Shown here: positions 29,601 through 38,779 of the stretch, piece by piece
How positions within the stretch are numbered: position 1 is the first letter of the stretch
Layout: the number at the start of each line of letters is the position of its first letter
Assembly: GCF_000379485.1 (NCBI RefSeq)
Contig: NZ_KB902284.1
Coordinates: 38,316-102,315, forward strand
Direction: 5' to 3'
Length of the DNA: 64,000 bases
Origin: Wenxinia marina DSM 24838
Lineage (GTDB): Bacteria > Pseudomonadota > Alphaproteobacteria > Rhodobacterales > Rhodobacteraceae
Made by a program: the position numbers and the translations under genes
Notes under the pieces: model-generated
What the model saw: the letters and a program-made list of their open reading frames with translations, nothing else
What the model was told of the DNA's origin: nothing
Database searches by the model: none

Positions 29601-30085
29601 GCGACAGGCTGTACGGGACCGGAGACCGCGACCGGATCGAGGGCCGCGGCGGCAACGACATCATCCTCGGACTGGGCGGCGCCGACAGGATCGGCGGCGG
29701 CCGAGGCAACGACGACATCTTCGGCGGGTCCGGCAACGACGTCATCGCCGATGGCATCGGCAACGACCTCGTGTTCGGCGGTTTCGGGGACGACACCATC
29801 GTCGCCTCGGGCGGGCGCAACGACAAGGTCTCGGGCGGGTTCGGGGACGACACGTTCGTGTTCTCGGCGGCGCTGGCGGAGGACGGCCAGAAGGACCGGC
29901 TGACGATCCTGGACTACGGGCTCGGCGACGACGTCATCGACCTCGGCGGGGCCGAGATCGGGCGGGTCCGTGAAAGCCGGCTGAAGGTCGAGCTGACGCT
30001 GGAAGGGGACGGCGACAGGATCGTCGTGTGGGGGGTCGACGACCTCTCCGACATCACCTTCGCCGGCGATCCGCTCCTCGTGTGA
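26630..30085 (+). CDS. Large secreted nuclease with LTD domains, EEP domain and RTX repeats (ExeM/NucH type)
   Basis: ATG 26630 has CAGGGAG upstream and gives 1151 aa. Order of domains: lamin-tail-like domain (about 1-125), second LTD (about 178-300, WFEIHNAGSASVNLSGW), an OB-like spacer, an endonuclease/exonuclease/phosphatase domain (about 627-975) with LLEIEND, SVNHLKSKGSD, LGDFNAY and SDHDPILVAF, then calcium-binding RTX nonapeptides (about 987-1077, GGxGNDxI pattern). There is no signal peptide, so export by a type I system is expected. It likely degrades extracellular DNA for nutrients or biofilm turnover. It sits between pyrH and frr, an unusual location. Confidence 0.9.
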   Translation: MPATDLIISEYIEGSGLNKAIEIFNGTGATIDLSLYTLELYSNGSSSVSQSVQLEGTLADGEVHVLAHSGASAEILAQADQISGSVINFNGDDAVVLRRGTTVIDAFGQVGVDPGSEWPDGNSANQTLIRSEIVASGDSDPSDPFDTSAEWIVLPQDDISDLGRHTFTGGSGPAPEPQIVITEILQNPSAVSDDNGEWFEIHNAGSASVNLSGWTISDNGSDSHVIAGDLVVAPGAYAVLGRNGDTATNGGVAVDYVYGSIALANSDDEIVLTDAEGIERDRVEYDGGPAFPDPAGASMALDDPALDNSDAANWSVSTAMFGDGDKGTPGAANVTPPPPVEPVLAMIHEVQGDVGTGDGAVTGIDDVSPLFGERVTVTAIVTADFQHGLLGSMGDFDGFYLQEEDSDADDSVATSEGIFVYDGTSTSRVDVAVGDQVRVTGTVGENFGQTQISDVVVEVLSSGNALPTSVAVEFPVANVMIDDGGNYVANLEAYEGMLIDVPQSMVVTELFDLDRYGNYVVADQRYEQFTQNNAPSVEGYDAHLRDVARGSLWIDDGQSVQNPETLRVVDGNDYALSSDDTFRMGDTQTALTGVLGYQFDEFRIQVPTGEYGDANPRPETPEELGGNFRAASINVLNFFTTLDVFPDTPDDDVGPDGQQQEPRGADTNPQNAVEGVGPTDEYDRQLAKLASAIHEMDVDVMGLLEIENDFLDGGVAPGDQSAQGDRGIAAAALVEALNDLAGAEVYAFADPGQEFVGTDAIATALLFRTDRVVPVGDMAILDSAAFLDPLNTGQDRNRAAITQTFEDIETGQMLNVSVNHLKSKGSDAGGEGDADISDGAGASNATRTAAAEALTEWLASDPTGQGAERTLVLGDFNAYAREQPIEVIEDAGYANLGLLDDPDAYSYVFDGQTGTLDYAFANDALADDFVGATEWHINADEADALDYNLEFGRDPDLYDGGSSSRYSDHDPILVAFDLESVFNMIAGTGGRDRLYGTGDRDRIEGRGGNDIILGLGGADRIGGGRGNDDIFGGSGNDVIADGIGNDLVFGGFGDDTIVASGGRNDKVSGGFGDDTFVFSAALAEDGQKDRLTILDYGLGDDVIDLGGAEIGRVRESRLKVELTLEGDGDRIVVWGVDDLSDITFAGDPLLV

Positions 30086-30144
30086 GGCATCGGCGCGCGG
30101 GCGGCCGCACTGCACGCGCCCGCATCCTGCACACCCGCTGCACG

Positions 30145-30169
30145 CGGCCCGGCCTATACAGCCGGGCCG
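30145..30169 (+). terminator. Hairpin between the nuclease gene and frr
   Basis: CGGCCCGGC (30145-30153) pairs with GCCGGGCCG (30161-30169) around a 7-nt loop CTATACA, 60 nt after the nuclease stop. No T-run follows. It may end or weaken transcription before frr, which would then need its own promoter. Confidence 0.55.
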
Positions 30170-30239
30170 GTCGGCGATATAGGGATGCGACCCCCGGCCG
30201 GGCCTCTGGCCGGCAAGAGACACGACCGAACGGGCAGAC

Positions 30240-30806
30240 ATGGCAGACGACTTCGAGCTGGACACCGACGACCTCACGCGCCGGATGGACGGCGCCATCG
30301 CGAACCTCAGGACCGAACTGGCGTCCCTGCGGACCGGCCGCGCCTCGGCCTCGATGCTCGAGCCGATCCAGGTGGAGGCCTACGGCAGCATGACGCCGAT
30401 CAACCAGGTCGGCACCGTGAACGTCCCCGAGCCGCGGATGGTCACGATCAACGTCTGGGACAAGGGCCTCGTCGGCAAGGTCGAGAAGGCCATCCGCGAG
30501 AGCGGGCTCGGCATCAACCCGCAGCTCAACGGCACCATCATCATGCTGCCGATCCCCGAGTTGAACGAGGAGCGGCGCCGCGATCTGACCAAAGTCGCCG
30601 GCGATTATGCGGAACGGGCCCGGGTCGCGATCCGCAACCTGCGCCGCGACGGCATGGACCAGATCAAGAAGGCGAAGTCCGACGGCTCCGTCAGCGAGGA
30701 CGACCAGAAATTCTGGGAATCCGAGGTGCAGGAGCTGACCGACAGCTACATCAAGAAGGTGGATGCGCAGCTGGAGACCAAGCAGGCGGAGATCATGCAG
30801 GTCTGA
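30240..30806 (+). CDS. frr: Ribosome recycling factor
   Basis: 188 residues, close to the usual 185. Typical segments: [60 protein letters not shown], and [14 protein letters not shown]. With EF-G it splits post-termination ribosomes. The start ATG 30240 follows GGGCAGAC. It begins the conserved frr-uppS-cdsA-dxr-rseP-bamA series. Confidence 0.97.
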   Translation: MADDFELDTDDLTRRMDGAIANLRTELASLRTGRASASMLEPIQVEAYGSMTPINQVGTVNVPEPRMVTINVWDKGLVGKVEKAIRESGLGINPQLNGTIIMLPIPELNEERRRDLTKVAGDYAERARVAIRNLRRDGMDQIKKAKSDGSVSEDDQKFWESEVQELTDSYIKKVDAQLETKQAEIMQV

Positions 30807-30868
30807 GGACGCGCCGGGGCGGCCGCCGCGTACAGGGCGGCCCGAGCAGGAACGAGTGAGGAGGCCTC

Positions 30869-31600
30869 ATGGCCCGGGACGAACGGATCGAGACACGCCA
30901 CGGGCCCGAGCACGTGGCGATCATCATGGACGGCAACGGCCGCTGGGCGCAGCGCCGCGGCCGGCCCCGACTGTTCGGCCACCAGGCCGGCGCCAAGCGC
31001 GTCCGCGACATCGTCGAGGCCTGCCCCGATCTCGGCGTCAAGTACCTGACGATCTTCGCCTTCTCGACCGAGAACTGGAAGCGCACCCAGGCCGAGGTGG
31101 CGGGCCTGATGAGCCTCTTCCGCCGCTACATCGAGCGCGAGGCGCGGGCCCTGTTCGACTCCGGCGTCCGCGTCCGCTTCATCGGCGACCGGCTCAAGCT
31201 GGAGCCGAAACTCGTCACGTTGATGGACGAGCTGGAGCTGCTGACCTCCGGCAACGACCTCGTCCACCTGACCATCGCGATCAACTACGGCGGCCGCGAC
31301 GAGGTGACCCGCGCCGCCCAGCGCCTCGCCTACGAGATCGAACAGGGGCGCCTGACCCCCAAGGACGTCGACGCCGAGACGCTGGCCCGCTTCCTCGACA
31401 CCCGCGTGCTGCCCGATCCGGACCTCGTCATCCGGACCAGCGGCGAGGCGCGGATCAGCAACTTCCTGCTTTGGCAGTCGGCCTACGCCGAGTACGAGTT
31501 CATCGACACGCTGTGGCCCGACTTCACCCGGGACGAGTTTGCCCGCGTCCTGGCGGGGTTCGCCGCGCGCGACCGCCGCTTCGGGGCGGTGAAGGCCTGA
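30869..31600 (+). CDS. uppS: Undecaprenyl (polyprenyl) diphosphate synthase
   Basis: 243 residues of the cis-prenyltransferase family: VAIIMDGNGRWAQRRGRPRL with the catalytic Asp, FGHQAGAKRVRDIVEAC, LTIFAFSTENWKR, IAINYGGRDEVTRAAQRLA, and DLVIRTSGEARISNFLLWQS. It condenses FPP with eight IPP units to give the lipid carrier for peptidoglycan and O-antigen. ATG 30869 follows GTGAGGAGG. cdsA begins 4 nt after its stop. Confidence 0.96.
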   Translation: MARDERIETRHGPEHVAIIMDGNGRWAQRRGRPRLFGHQAGAKRVRDIVEACPDLGVKYLTIFAFSTENWKRTQAEVAGLMSLFRRYIEREARALFDSGVRVRFIGDRLKLEPKLVTLMDELELLTSGNDLVHLTIAINYGGRDEVTRAAQRLAYEIEQGRLTPKDVDAETLARFLDTRVLPDPDLVIRTSGEARISNFLLWQSAYAEYEFIDTLWPDFTRDEFARVLAGFAARDRRFGAVKA

Positions 31601-31604
31601 TCCG

Positions 31605-32408
31605 GTGACGGCCGCGCCCGACCCGGGCCGCTGGTCCGACCTGTCTCCCCGCCTGATCTCGGGCGCGATCCTCGGTGCCGTCGGCCTCGCCGCCATCGTC
31701 ATGGGCGGCGCCTGGTTCCAGATGCTCGCCGTGTTCGCCGCGGCGGTCATGGTCTGGGAACTGTGGATGATGATCGAGCCGGGGCGCCCGACCTCCGGCA
31801 TGCTGATGGCCGCGCTCGTCGCGTCGGTCATGTCGGGGATGATGACGTTCGACGATCCCTCGGCGCTGCTGTTCTTCCTCGTCGCGCCGGTGATCGGCAC
31901 CATCGCGATCCGGCGAGAGCGGCTGACCTTCTTCGTCTTCGCCCTCGGCATCCAGATCGCGGGTTGGGGCCTCGTAATGTTCCGCGACGGCTTCGGCTTC
32001 ACCTGGCTGGTCTGGATGGTCCTCATCATCATGGTGACCGACGTGTTCGGATACTTCGCCGGTCGCACCTTCGGCGGGCCGAAATTCTGGCCGCGGGTCA
32101 GCCCCAAGAAGACGTGGTCCGGCACCGTCGCCGGCTGGGTCGCGGCGGCGATCGTGGGGGCGCTGTTCGACTGGTACTACGTCCGCACCGGGCCGGCGAT
32201 CATCCCGCTGTCGGTGCTGCTGTCGTTTTCGGGCCAGATGGGCGATATCGCCGAGAGCGCACTGAAGCGACGCATGGGCGTCAAGGACAGCTCCACGCTG
32301 ATCCCGGGCCACGGCGGCCTGTTCGACCGGTTCGACGCGCTGCTCGGCGCATCGCTGTTCCTCCTCTTCGTGACTGCGCTGATCGACGTGCCCGGGGTGT
32401 CGTTCTGA
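31605..32408 (+). CDS. cdsA: Phosphatidate cytidylyltransferase
   Basis: 267 residues with about seven membrane segments (LAAIVMGGAWFQMLAVFAAA, VWMVLIIMVTDVFGYFAGR). The C-terminal family signature SALKRRMGVKDSSTLIPGHG, then GLFDRFDALLGAS is intact. It makes CDP-diacylglycerol from phosphatidic acid and CTP at the inner membrane, feeding phospholipid synthesis. GTG start 31605; stop overlaps dxr by one base. Confidence 0.95.
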   Translation: MTAAPDPGRWSDLSPRLISGAILGAVGLAAIVMGGAWFQMLAVFAAAVMVWELWMMIEPGRPTSGMLMAALVASVMSGMMTFDDPSALLFFLVAPVIGTIAIRRERLTFFVFALGIQIAGWGLVMFRDGFGFTWLVWMVLIIMVTDVFGYFAGRTFGGPKFWPRVSPKKTWSGTVAGWVAAAIVGALFDWYYVRTGPAIIPLSVLLSFSGQMGDIAESALKRRMGVKDSSTLIPGHGGLFDRFDALLGASLFLLFVTALIDVPGVSF

Positions 32409-33580
32409 TGCGGGTGACGGTTCTCGGCGCGACCGGATCGGTCGGGCAGAGCACGCTGGACCTGATCGGACGCGAGCCCGGGCGTTTCGAGGTCGTGGCC
32501 CTGACCGGCGGGCGGAACGTGGAGCGGCTGGCGGCGGACGCCCGGCGGCTGCGGGCGCAGGTGGCGGTGACCTGCCACGACGGCCTGCTGGGCGAGCTGC
32601 GGGACGCGCTGGCCGGGTCGGGCGTCGAGGCGCGGGCCGGGGCGGCGGCGTTGGCCGAGGCGGCGGAGGAGCCCGCGGATCGGGTGGTCAGCGCCATCGT
32701 CGGCAGCGCGGGTCTCGTGCCGGGCCTCGCGGCGCTGCGGCAGGGGACCACGGTCGCGCTCGCCAACAAGGAGACGCTGGTCTGCGCCGGGCCGCTCGTC
32801 ATGGCCGAGGCGAAGGTGCACGGCGCGACGATCCTGCCGGTGGACAGCGAACATTCGGCGGTGTTCCAGGCGCTGACGGGCGAGGACCCGGCGGCGGTGG
32901 AGCGGGTCGTCATTACCGCCTCGGGCGGCGCCTTCCGCGACTGGCCGCTGGAGCGGCTGGCCCGTGCGACGCCGGAGGAGGCGGCCACGCACCCGAACTG
33001 GGACATGGGCCAGCGGATCACCATCGATTCCGCCTCGATGTTCAACAAGGCCCTCGAACTCATCGAGACGAAGGAGTTCTTCGGCATCGCGCCCGAGCGG
33101 ATCGAGGCCGTGATCCATCCCGAGAGCCTGGTTCACGCGCTCGTGGGCTTCCGCGACGGGGCGCTGATGGCGCATCTTGGCGCCCCCGACATGCGCCACG
33201 CGATCGGCTACGCGCTGAACTGGCCGGACCGGCGCGACCTGCCTGTCGCGCGGCTCGACCTCGCGAAGGTCGGGCAGCTGACCTTCGCCGCGCCCGATCC
33301 TGCGCGCTGGCCGGCGCTCGGGCTGGCGCGCGAGGTGATGGCGATGGGCGGCGCGGCCGGGGCGGCCTTCAACGCGGCCAAGGAGGCGGCGCTCGACCTG
33401 TTCCTCGCGCGGCGCGTGCGCTTCACCGACATGGCCTCCATCGTCGCCGAGGTGCTGACCACGATGTCATCGCGGGACGGGCTGCAAAATGCCGCTCTGT
33501 CCCTAGATACGGTTCTTGAAACGGACGCGCTGGCCAGGGCCCGCGCCAACGAGGCCGCGGCGGCCCTGGCCGCCGGCTGA
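32408..33580 (+). CDS. dxr: 1-deoxy-D-xylulose 5-phosphate reductoisomerase
   Basis: 390 residues from ATG 32408, whose A is also the last base of the cdsA stop. Motifs: NADPH site VTVLGATGSVGQSTLDLIGR, IVGSAGLVPGLAAL, ALANKETLVCAG, LPVDSEHSAVFQAL and GQRITIDSASMFNKALELIE. It converts DXP to MEP, the first committed step of the non-mevalonate isoprenoid pathway, supplying uppS and miaA. The long open frame upstream overlaps cdsA and is not used. Confidence 0.96.
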   Translation: MRVTVLGATGSVGQSTLDLIGREPGRFEVVALTGGRNVERLAADARRLRAQVAVTCHDGLLGELRDALAGSGVEARAGAAALAEAAEEPADRVVSAIVGSAGLVPGLAALRQGTTVALANKETLVCAGPLVMAEAKVHGATILPVDSEHSAVFQALTGEDPAAVERVVITASGGAFRDWPLERLARATPEEAATHPNWDMGQRITIDSASMFNKALELIETKEFFGIAPERIEAVIHPESLVHALVGFRDGALMAHLGAPDMRHAIGYALNWPDRRDLPVARLDLAKVGQLTFAAPDPARWPALGLAREVMAMGGAAGAAFNAAKEAALDLFLARRVRFTDMASIVAEVLTTMSSRDGLQNAALSLDTVLETDALARARANEAAAALAAG

Positions 33581-33605
33581 AACGACCTAGGAGCGACGCC
33601 CGACC

Positions 33606-34916
33606 GTGGACCTGATCCAGTTCCTGCCGTCCTTCGGCAACCTCGCCTTCACGCTCATCGCGTTCATCGTCGCGATCTCGATCATCGTCGCGGTGCACGA
33701 ATACGGGCACTACATCGTCGGCCGCTGGTCGGGAATCGACGCCGAGGTGTTCAGCCTCGGCTTCGGGCCGGTGCTGTTCAGCCGGGTGGACCGGCGCGGG
33801 ACCCGCTGGCAGTTCGCCGCGCTGCCGTTCGGCGGCTACGTGAAGTTCCTCGGCGACGCCAACCCGGCGAGCGTCGGCGGGGCGCGGGGCGGGGCGCGGA
33901 ACACGATGCTGGGGGCGCCGCTCTGGGCGCGGGCGGCCACCGTCGCGGCAGGACCGGTCTTCAACTTCCTGTTCTCGTTCCTGATCTTCGCCGCGCTGCT
34001 GATGAGCGCGGGCCGCCCCACGGTGCCGATGACGGTCGCCGAGATCCGCGCGCTGCCGGAGCGGTACGAGGTCGGCCTGCAGCCGGGGGACGAGATCCTC
34101 GCCGTCGGCGGGGTGGAGCTGGAGGACGGCCTCCTGCCCGAGGATCTGCCCCATAGCGAGGTGCTGGACTACCGCGTGCGCCGCGACGGAGCGGAGACGG
34201 TTGTCGAGGCGCCCTATCCGGTCCTGCCGATCCTCGCCTCGATCACCCCCAATTCGGCCGCGATGGATGCAGGCCTCCGCTCCGGGGACATCGTCACCGC
34301 GATCGACGGCCGCGAGATCTGGTCGTTCCAGCAGATCTACGACGCCGTCGTCGCCTCGGAGGGGCGCACGCTCGACCTCGCGATCTGGCGGGACGGCGAA
34401 ACGTTCGACGTTTCGGTCGCGCCGCGGCGGGCGGACCTGCCGCTGCCAGAAGGGGGCTTCGAGACGCGCTGGCTCCTCGGCGCGACCTCGGACCTGTTCT
34501 TCACCCCCGCGACTGAAAGCCCAAGCCTCCTGCAGGCGCTGTGGGGCGGGGTGGCGCAGGTGTGGTTCATCATCACCTCGTCGCTGTCCGGCCTGTGGCA
34601 CGTGGTGACGGGCGCGATCTCGACCTGCAACCTCAGCGGCCCTGTCGGCATCGCCGAAACCTCCGGCGCGATGGCGAGCCAGGGAACCGTCAGCTTCCTG
34701 TGGTTCCTCGCCGTCATCTCCACCGCCGTCGGATTCCTGAACCTCTTTCCGATCCCGGTTCTCGATGGCGGGCACCTGATGTTCCACCTGTGGGAGGGGA
34801 TCACGGGGCGGATGCCGTCGGACGGTGCGCTGCGGGTGCTGATGGCGGCGGGCCTCGCCGTGGTGCTGACGCTGATGGTGTTCGCACTGGCGAACGACCT
34901 GTTCCTGTGTCCCTGA
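33606..34916 (+). CDS. rseP: Site-2 zinc metalloprotease (RseP/EcfE type)
   Basis: 436 residues. The zinc motif HEYGH is at residues 31-35 in the first membrane segment. The second conserved site, near residue 385, is FLNLFPIPVLDGGHL in a later one. Two PDZ-like domains lie between (about 125-300; GLQPGDEILAVGG and GLRSGDIVTAIDG). It cleaves transmembrane anti-sigma factors and signal-peptide remnants. GTG start with AGGAG upstream. The family is confident; the target is not deducible, as no rpoE/rseA genes are in the window. Confidence 0.95.
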   Translation: MDLIQFLPSFGNLAFTLIAFIVAISIIVAVHEYGHYIVGRWSGIDAEVFSLGFGPVLFSRVDRRGTRWQFAALPFGGYVKFLGDANPASVGGARGGARNTMLGAPLWARAATVAAGPVFNFLFSFLIFAALLMSAGRPTVPMTVAEIRALPERYEVGLQPGDEILAVGGVELEDGLLPEDLPHSEVLDYRVRRDGAETVVEAPYPVLPILASITPNSAAMDAGLRSGDIVTAIDGREIWSFQQIYDAVVASEGRTLDLAIWRDGETFDVSVAPRRADLPLPEGGFETRWLLGATSDLFFTPATESPSLLQALWGGVAQVWFIITSSLSGLWHVVTGAISTCNLSGPVGIAETSGAMASQGTVSFLWFLAVISTAVGFLNLFPIPVLDGGHLMFHLWEGITGRMPSDGALRVLMAAGLAVVLTLMVFALANDLFLCP

Positions 34917-35010
34917 GGCCCTGGATCCGGCAAGGGCAGCGCGCCCAAGAATCGCCAGAATTTCCGGACATGCTAGCGGCCATTCCGACCACCTGACCGC
35001 GGATCCGGCA

Positions 35011-35133
35011 ATGCAGACGCTCGCAGAGAACAGCAAAGGCCTGACGCTCCTGATGCGTCTGAACTGGGATCGTTTCGTGGCGCTCGCGGTGCTGTTCGGA
35101 TCGCTCGCCTTCTCGGCCTGGGTCGGCGGCTGA
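35011..35133 (+). CDS. Conserved small single-span membrane protein, 40 aa
   Basis: ATG 35011 to TGA 35131-35133 encodes MQTLAENSKGLTLLMRLNWD followed by RFVALAVLFGSLAFSAWVGG. The pattern TENSKGL..L...NWDR followed by one hydrophobic helix recurs in small proteins of the Rhodobacteraceae, from memory. No clear RBS is seen at optimal distance. The rest of the 319-nt gap between rseP and bamA (34917-35235) shows nothing else. Function unknown. Confidence 0.6.
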   Translation: MQTLAENSKGLTLLMRLNWDRFVALAVLFGSLAFSAWVGG

Positions 35134-35241
35134 AAGCGCCCGCCGTCCGGGCGGCGTCGCCGGACCGGTCCGGCGCTTTGACAAGGCCCCCCAATCCCGG
35201 TACTCGAAAAGCAACGGGGTTGTCTTGGACGGGCAGTGAAA

Positions 35242-37551
35242 ATGGCACAGGACGACGGGCGGGGCCGCGGCCTCGCGCAGCGGGTGGCGCGAAGCGCCAT
35301 CGTGGTCGCCGCGACGATCTGGGCGGGGGCCGCCGCGGCGCAGTCCTACAGCTTTTCCAGCGTCCGGATCGAGGGCAACCAGCTGATCGAGGACGGCACG
35401 ATTCTGACCTACCTCGGCATCGGCCGGGGCGAGGCGGTGTCGGGCGGACAGATCAACGCCGCCGCGCAGCGCCTGCGCGAGACCGGCCTCTTCGCCGAGG
35501 TCGACGTGATCCCGCAGGGCGGCACGCTCGTCGTGCAGGTGGCCGAATACCCCACGATCGCGCGCATCAACTTCGAAGGGAACGCCCGGCTCGGGGACGA
35601 GCAGCTGGCCGCCGCCATTTCGTCGATCGAGCGGCGGGTCTACAGCCCCACCCGCGCCGAGGCCGACGCCGCCGCGATCACCGAGGCCTATGCCGTGCAG
35701 GGCCGCATCAACGCGACCGTCCGTCCGGTCATCATCCCGCGCGACGGCAACCAGGTCGACCTGGTCTTCGAGATCTTCGAGGGCGCGGTCTCCGAGATCG
35801 AACGGGTCAGCTTCGTCGGCAACCGGGCCTTCTCGGACGGGCGCCTGCGCGGCGTGCTCGAGACCAAGCAGGCGGGCCTGCTGCGGGCGCTGATCCAGCG
35901 CGACACGTTCGACCCCCAGCGGCTCGACTTCGATCAGCAGGTGCTGACCGACTTCTACCGCAGCCGCGGCTACGCCGACATGGAGGTGCAGAGCGTCGAC
36001 GTCCAGCTGACGCGCGAGCGCGACGCCTACCTCATCACCTTCAACGTGAACGAGGGCCAGCAGTACCGGATCGGCAGGGTCGACGTGGCGACCGAGGTGC
36101 CCGAGGCGAACATCGCCGACTACGCCGCCGAGCTGCGGCCGCAGGAGGGCGCCGTCTACTCGCCCGACATCGTCGACAACAACGTGGAGCGGCTGGAGCG
36201 GCTGGCGGTCCGGCAGGGCATCGATTTCGTGCGCGTCGATCCGCGGATCACCCGCAACCCGGCGAGCGGCACGCTCGACATCACCTACACGCTGGTCCGG
36301 GGCGAGCGGATCTTCGTCGAGCGGATCGACATCGAGGGCAACAACACCACGCTCGACCGCGTCATCCGGGCGCAGTTCCGCACGGTTGAGGGCGACCCCC
36401 TGAACCCGCGGGCGATCCGCGAGAGCGCGAACCGGATCCGGGCCCTCGGCTACTTCGCCGACGTGCAGGTGGACACCCGACCGGGGTCGTCCGAGGACCA
36501 GGTCGTGGTGGACGTCGACGTCGAGGAGCGGCCGACCGGCAGCCTGTCCTTCGGGGCGAACTACAACAGCGACAACGGCGTCTCCCTCGTCGCCAGCTTT
36601 TCCGAGCGAAACTTCCTCGGCCGCGGCCAGAGCCTGGACTTCCGGCTGAACGCCGGCCGCCGCAGCCAGGTCTTCAGCTTCGGCTTCGGCGAGCCGAACT
36701 TCCTCGGCCGCGACCTGAACTTCGGCTTCGACCTGGCGTACCGGCGGACCGACAACGACAGCGCGCTCTACGACACCGACAGCTTCCGCATCGCGCCGTC
36801 GCTGCAGTTCCCGATCAGCGAGCGCGGCTCGCTGCAGGTCTTCTACGCGACCGAGTACACGGACATCACCGACGTCTCCGAAGAGGCGTCGCCGCTGATC
36901 CAGGCCGAGGCCGCGGAAGGCGGGATCTGGACCCAGGCGCTCGGCTATTCCTACTCGTGGGACAGCCGCCGCGACGGGCTGGACGAGAGCACGCGGTTCC
37001 TGCTGCGCTTCGGCCAGGAATTCGGCGTCGGCGACGTGCAGTACATCCGCACCACCGCGCTCGCCACCGCCGAGACGCGGGTCTTCCGCGAGGACGTGGT
37101 CCTGCGGGCGACGATCGAGGGCGGTCTTCTGGACTACAACGACGGCGCGAGCCGGGTGACCGACCGCTACTTCCTCGGCAGCCGGTACCTGCGCGGCTTC
37201 GACACGCGCGGGATCGGCCCGCGCGACGCGAACACGCTCGACGCGCTCGGCGGCAACAAGTACGCCGTCGCCCGTCTCGAGGCAGAGTTCCCGCTGGGCC
37301 TGCCCGAGGAATACGGCATCTCGGGCGGCGTCTTCGTCGATTACGGCTCGGTCTGGGACGTGGGCGACCTGCGCGGCCTGGACGAGGGCGACGTGCTCTA
37401 CAACGACTTCACGCCGCGTGCGGTGGTCGGGGCGTCGCTGTTCTGGACCACGCCGCTCGGCCCGCTGCGCTTCAACTTCACGGAGGCGCTGCAGTCGGAA
37501 GAGTTCGACGAGACCCGGAACTTCGACATCACCATCGCGACGCAGTTCTGA
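35242..37551 (+). CDS. bamA: Outer membrane protein assembly factor BamA
   Basis: 769 residues from ATG 35242 (GTG 35236 is also possible). After a signal peptide (about 1-33, ending GAAAAQ) come five POTRA repeats (e.g. [20 protein letters not shown], then [20 protein letters not shown] and [20 protein letters not shown]). A 16-stranded barrel follows, with the lid motif [14 protein letters not shown] (about residue 655). It folds and inserts outer-membrane proteins. Ends with Phe, as BamA substrates and BamA itself do. Stop overlaps the skp gene by one base. Confidence 0.97.
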   Translation: MAQDDGRGRGLAQRVARSAIVVAATIWAGAAAAQSYSFSSVRIEGNQLIEDGTILTYLGIGRGEAVSGGQINAAAQRLRETGLFAEVDVIPQGGTLVVQVAEYPTIARINFEGNARLGDEQLAAAISSIERRVYSPTRAEADAAAITEAYAVQGRINATVRPVIIPRDGNQVDLVFEIFEGAVSEIERVSFVGNRAFSDGRLRGVLETKQAGLLRALIQRDTFDPQRLDFDQQVLTDFYRSRGYADMEVQSVDVQLTRERDAYLITFNVNEGQQYRIGRVDVATEVPEANIADYAAELRPQEGAVYSPDIVDNNVERLERLAVRQGIDFVRVDPRITRNPASGTLDITYTLVRGERIFVERIDIEGNNTTLDRVIRAQFRTVEGDPLNPRAIRESANRIRALGYFADVQVDTRPGSSEDQVVVDVDVEERPTGSLSFGANYNSDNGVSLVASFSERNFLGRGQSLDFRLNAGRRSQVFSFGFGEPNFLGRDLNFGFDLAYRRTDNDSALYDTDSFRIAPSLQFPISERGSLQVFYATEYTDITDVSEEASPLIQAEAAEGGIWTQALGYSYSWDSRRDGLDESTRFLLRFGQEFGVGDVQYIRTTALATAETRVFREDVVLRATIEGGLLDYNDGASRVTDRYFLGSRYLRGFDTRGIGPRDANTLDALGGNKYAVARLEAEFPLGLPEEYGISGGVFVDYGSVWDVGDLRGLDEGDVLYNDFTPRAVVGASLFWTTPLGPLRFNFTEALQSEEFDETRNFDITIATQF

Positions 37552-38237
37552 TGCGGCGGGCCGTCCGGTCCGCCCTCGCCCTCGCCGCGCTGTTGGCGGG
37601 GGCGCCCGGCCTGCCGGCGCGGGCGCAGGACCAGACGACGATGAGCGTGACGGACAGCCTGCCGCTGCAGGGCCCGGTGCGCAGCCCCGTGCTGACGATC
37701 GACCTCGAGCGGCTCTATGCCGGCAGCGACTTCGGCGAGCGGGTGGCGGCGGACATCCGCGCGGCCACCGAAGCGCTCGCCGCCGAGAACCGGCAGATCG
37801 AGGCCGAGCTGACCGCCGAGGAGCAGTCGCTCACCGACCGCCGGCCCACGATGGAGCCCGAGGCGTTCCGCGCCGAGGCCGAGGCCTTCGCCGAGCGGGT
37901 CCAGACGATCCGCCGCGAGCAGGATGCCAAGGAACGGGCCTTGCAGGACCGGCTGGTGGCCGGGCGCGACGCGTTCTTCGCCGCGGCGACGCCCGTGCTC
38001 GGGCGGATGATGCTGGACGCCGGGGCCGCGGTGATCCTCGACCGGCGGAACGTGTTCCTCGGCGTGGGGCTGGTGGACATCACCGACAGCGCGATCCAGC
38101 GCATCGACGCCGAGGTGGGCGATGGCGCCTCGGAGGCGCCTGCGCCGGACACCGGGTCCGATCCTGCGCCCGGACCCGCCGCACCTGCGGAGCAGGACAG
38201 CGCACCGCCGGACGGCGCCGAGGCAGCCGACGACTGA
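37551..38237 (+). CDS. skp: Skp/OmpH-family periplasmic chaperone
   Basis: 228 residues with a signal peptide (about 1-25, PGLPARAQ). The central part is a long charged coiled coil ([20 protein letters not shown], then [20 protein letters not shown]) flanked by beta segments ([34 protein letters not shown]). This is the tentacle plan of Skp, which holds unfolded outer-membrane proteins for BamA. The last ~35 residues are an acidic Pro/Ala-rich tail not found in short family members. It is translationally coupled to bamA. Confidence 0.9.
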   Translation: MRRAVRSALALAALLAGAPGLPARAQDQTTMSVTDSLPLQGPVRSPVLTIDLERLYAGSDFGERVAADIRAATEALAAENRQIEAELTAEEQSLTDRRPTMEPEAFRAEAEAFAERVQTIRREQDAKERALQDRLVAGRDAFFAAATPVLGRMMLDAGAAVILDRRNVFLGVGLVDITDSAIQRIDAEVGDGASEAPAPDTGSDPAPGPAAPAEQDSAPPDGAEAADD

Positions 38238-38305
38238 CCGCCCTGCGCTTGCCCGCCGGGGGGCGAGTTGCTATGCCGCCGCGACACCGCGAAAGGACCG
38301 CCGCC

Positions 38306-38779
38306 ATGAGCTCTGACGCCCCGACGCCGACCGTGGCGGACATCCAGGCGATCCAGCACATCCTGCCGCACCGCTACCCGTTCCTTCTGGTCGACCGGGT
38401 GGAGGACATCGACGGCACCGCCTCGGCCGTCGGGATCAAGAACGTCACGATGAACGAGCCGCACTTCCAGGGGCATTTCCCCGGCGCGCCGATCATGCCG
38501 GGCGTCACCATCGTCGAGGCGATGGCGCAGACTGCGGGAGTGATGATCGGCACCTCGCTCGGCCTCGGCGGCGGCAATCTGCTGATCTACTTCATGGCGA
38601 TCGACGCATGCAAGTTCCGCCGCAAGGTGATCCCGGGCGACCAGCTGCGGATGGAGATCACGACCGTGCGCGGGCGCGCCGGGGGCAAGGTCTGGCGGTT
38701 CAGGGGCGTGGCGACGGTGGGCGGTGAGCTCGCCGCCGAGGCGGAGTTCACCGCGATGCTGGACGCCAGCGCCAAATGA
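38306..38779 (+). CDS. fabZ: 3-hydroxyacyl-ACP dehydratase FabZ
   Basis: 157 residues from ATG 38306. Hot-dog fold with [20 protein letters not shown], then the catalytic-His segment [20 protein letters not shown] (His and Glu). It dehydrates 3-hydroxyacyl-ACP in fatty acid elongation and competes with LpxA for the same substrate. It overlaps lpxA by 4 nt. lpxD, which commonly sits between skp and fabZ, is absent here. Confidence 0.96.
   Translation: MSSDAPTPTVADIQAIQHILPHRYPFLLVDRVEDIDGTASAVGIKNVTMNEPHFQGHFPGAPIMPGVTIVEAMAQTAGVMIGTSLGLGGGNLLIYFMAIDACKFRRKVIPGDQLRMEITTVRGRAGGKVWRFRGVATVGGELAAEAEFTAMLDASAK

Noticed and set aside
26459..30298. 1279-residue open frame on the minus strand
   Set aside because: It lies opposite the nuclease gene; composition is the mirror of a GC-rich coding frame (runs of Val/Arg/Asp/His), and it shows no domain or RBS. 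The plus-strand frame has clear domains.
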